From Bacillota bacterium (GTDB taxonomy: Bacteria; Bacillota; Thermosediminibacteria; Thermosediminibacterales; Thermosediminibacteraceae): 14,140 bases of DNA. This document shows, piece after piece, positions 13,920-14,140 of the stretch (its first letter is position 1; the number at the start of each line of letters is the position of its first letter). The position numbers and the translations under genes are program-made. The notes beneath the pieces are model-generated. The model was not told the DNA's origin. It worked only from the letters and a program-made list of their open reading frames with translations, and did no database searches. The stretch is from NCBI GenBank assembly GCA_003242255.1, contig QGUT01000032.1, positions 1 to 14,140 on the forward strand, read 5' to 3'.

Positions 13920-14140
13920 ATGGAGGTAAGGTTTACGGGAATAGGACCTTTCGATCTTGAAGCCACCGCCGAATGCGGCCAGGCTTTTCGCTGGAACAGG
14001 CTGGAAGATGGGGGCTACCTGGGGATAGTAGGGGACCTCGTCATAAAAGCCTATCAACATGGAGATGCATTGAGGGTAATCACCAATGGAGGCGAGGATT
14101 CGGTCGGATTTATAAAGGATTATTTCGACCTCGACCGGGA
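13920..14140 (+). CDS. ogg: 8-oxoguanine DNA glycosylase, 5' part
   Basis: Truncated by the window end; 73 full codons are visible. The N-terminal domain matches the OGG1/AlkA-type family (COG0122): GPFDLEATAECGQAFRW near residues 9-25, a short beta domain (GGYLGIVGDLVIKAYQ), and YFDLDR at the start of the next domain. The CGQ-FRW signature is characteristic of OGG1-like enzymes, which remove 8-oxoguanine opposite C and cut the DNA backbone. The catalytic helix-hairpin-helix, Lys and Asp lie beyond the window, so activity cannot be confirmed. The ATG has AGGAG (13904-13908) 11 nt upstream. It lies after the terminator at 13834, so it needs its own promoter; none was clear in the 60-nt gap. 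Confidence 0.85.
   Translation, partial: MEVRFTGIGPFDLEATAECGQAFRWNRLEDGGYLGIVGDLVIKAYQHGDALRVITNGGEDSVGFIKDYFDLDR

Overview
The window looks like chromosomal DNA from a thermophilic, anaerobic low-GC Gram-positive lineage (Clostridia, Thermoanaerobacterales/Thermosediminibacterales-like). This is inferred from Firmicute-type AGGAGG ribosome sites and TTG/GTG starts, frequent AGG (Arg) and ATA (Ile) codons, a T-box leader, a PolA with a decayed proofreading site, and a branched-polyamine synthase (BpsA) typical of thermophiles. No mobile element, CRISPR array, tRNA or rRNA was seen.

Layout. 1-3890 (+) is a tight gene cluster: the 3' part of polA, coaE, a membrane-anchored lytic transglycosylase overlapping coaE by 28 nt, and a nicotinate phosphoribosyltransferase (pncB). 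ndk (-) follows tail-to-tail with no intergenic base. ndk is divergent from uppP (+), which meets an unrecognised 158-aa gene (-) tail-to-tail with 3 nt between. That gene is divergent from a small MpsC/DUF2294-family gene (+).

6167-8562 is an apparent separate transcription unit. A TTGACA-N17-TATTTT promoter overlaps the MpsC-family stop codon. It is followed by a leader of about 190 nt containing a 20-bp terminator-type stem that encloses two similar hairpins with CGCG loops, then a Nif3/DUF34-family protein and a Gate-domain (nucleoside recognition) membrane protein. I recognise no known riboswitch class in this leader, and it is the best candidate here for something undescribed.

8676-9866 is bpsA, behind a perfect TTGACA-N17-TATAAT promoter whose transcript runs almost at once into an intrinsic terminator, so attenuation is likely. 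9852-13827 is a T-box-controlled unit: a promoter inside the end of bpsA, an Ile T-box with an AUC specifier, a type-2 (eukaryote-like) ileS, and a small nitroreductase, closed by a strong terminator. The window ends in the 5' part of an 8-oxoguanine DNA glycosylase gene.

Taken together this is mostly housekeeping DNA (replication/repair, CoA and NAD cofactors, nucleotide pools, wall precursor recycling, translation) with two less ordinary regulatory leaders, at 6200-6391 and 8711-8780. All functional calls come from reading motifs; no database search was run.
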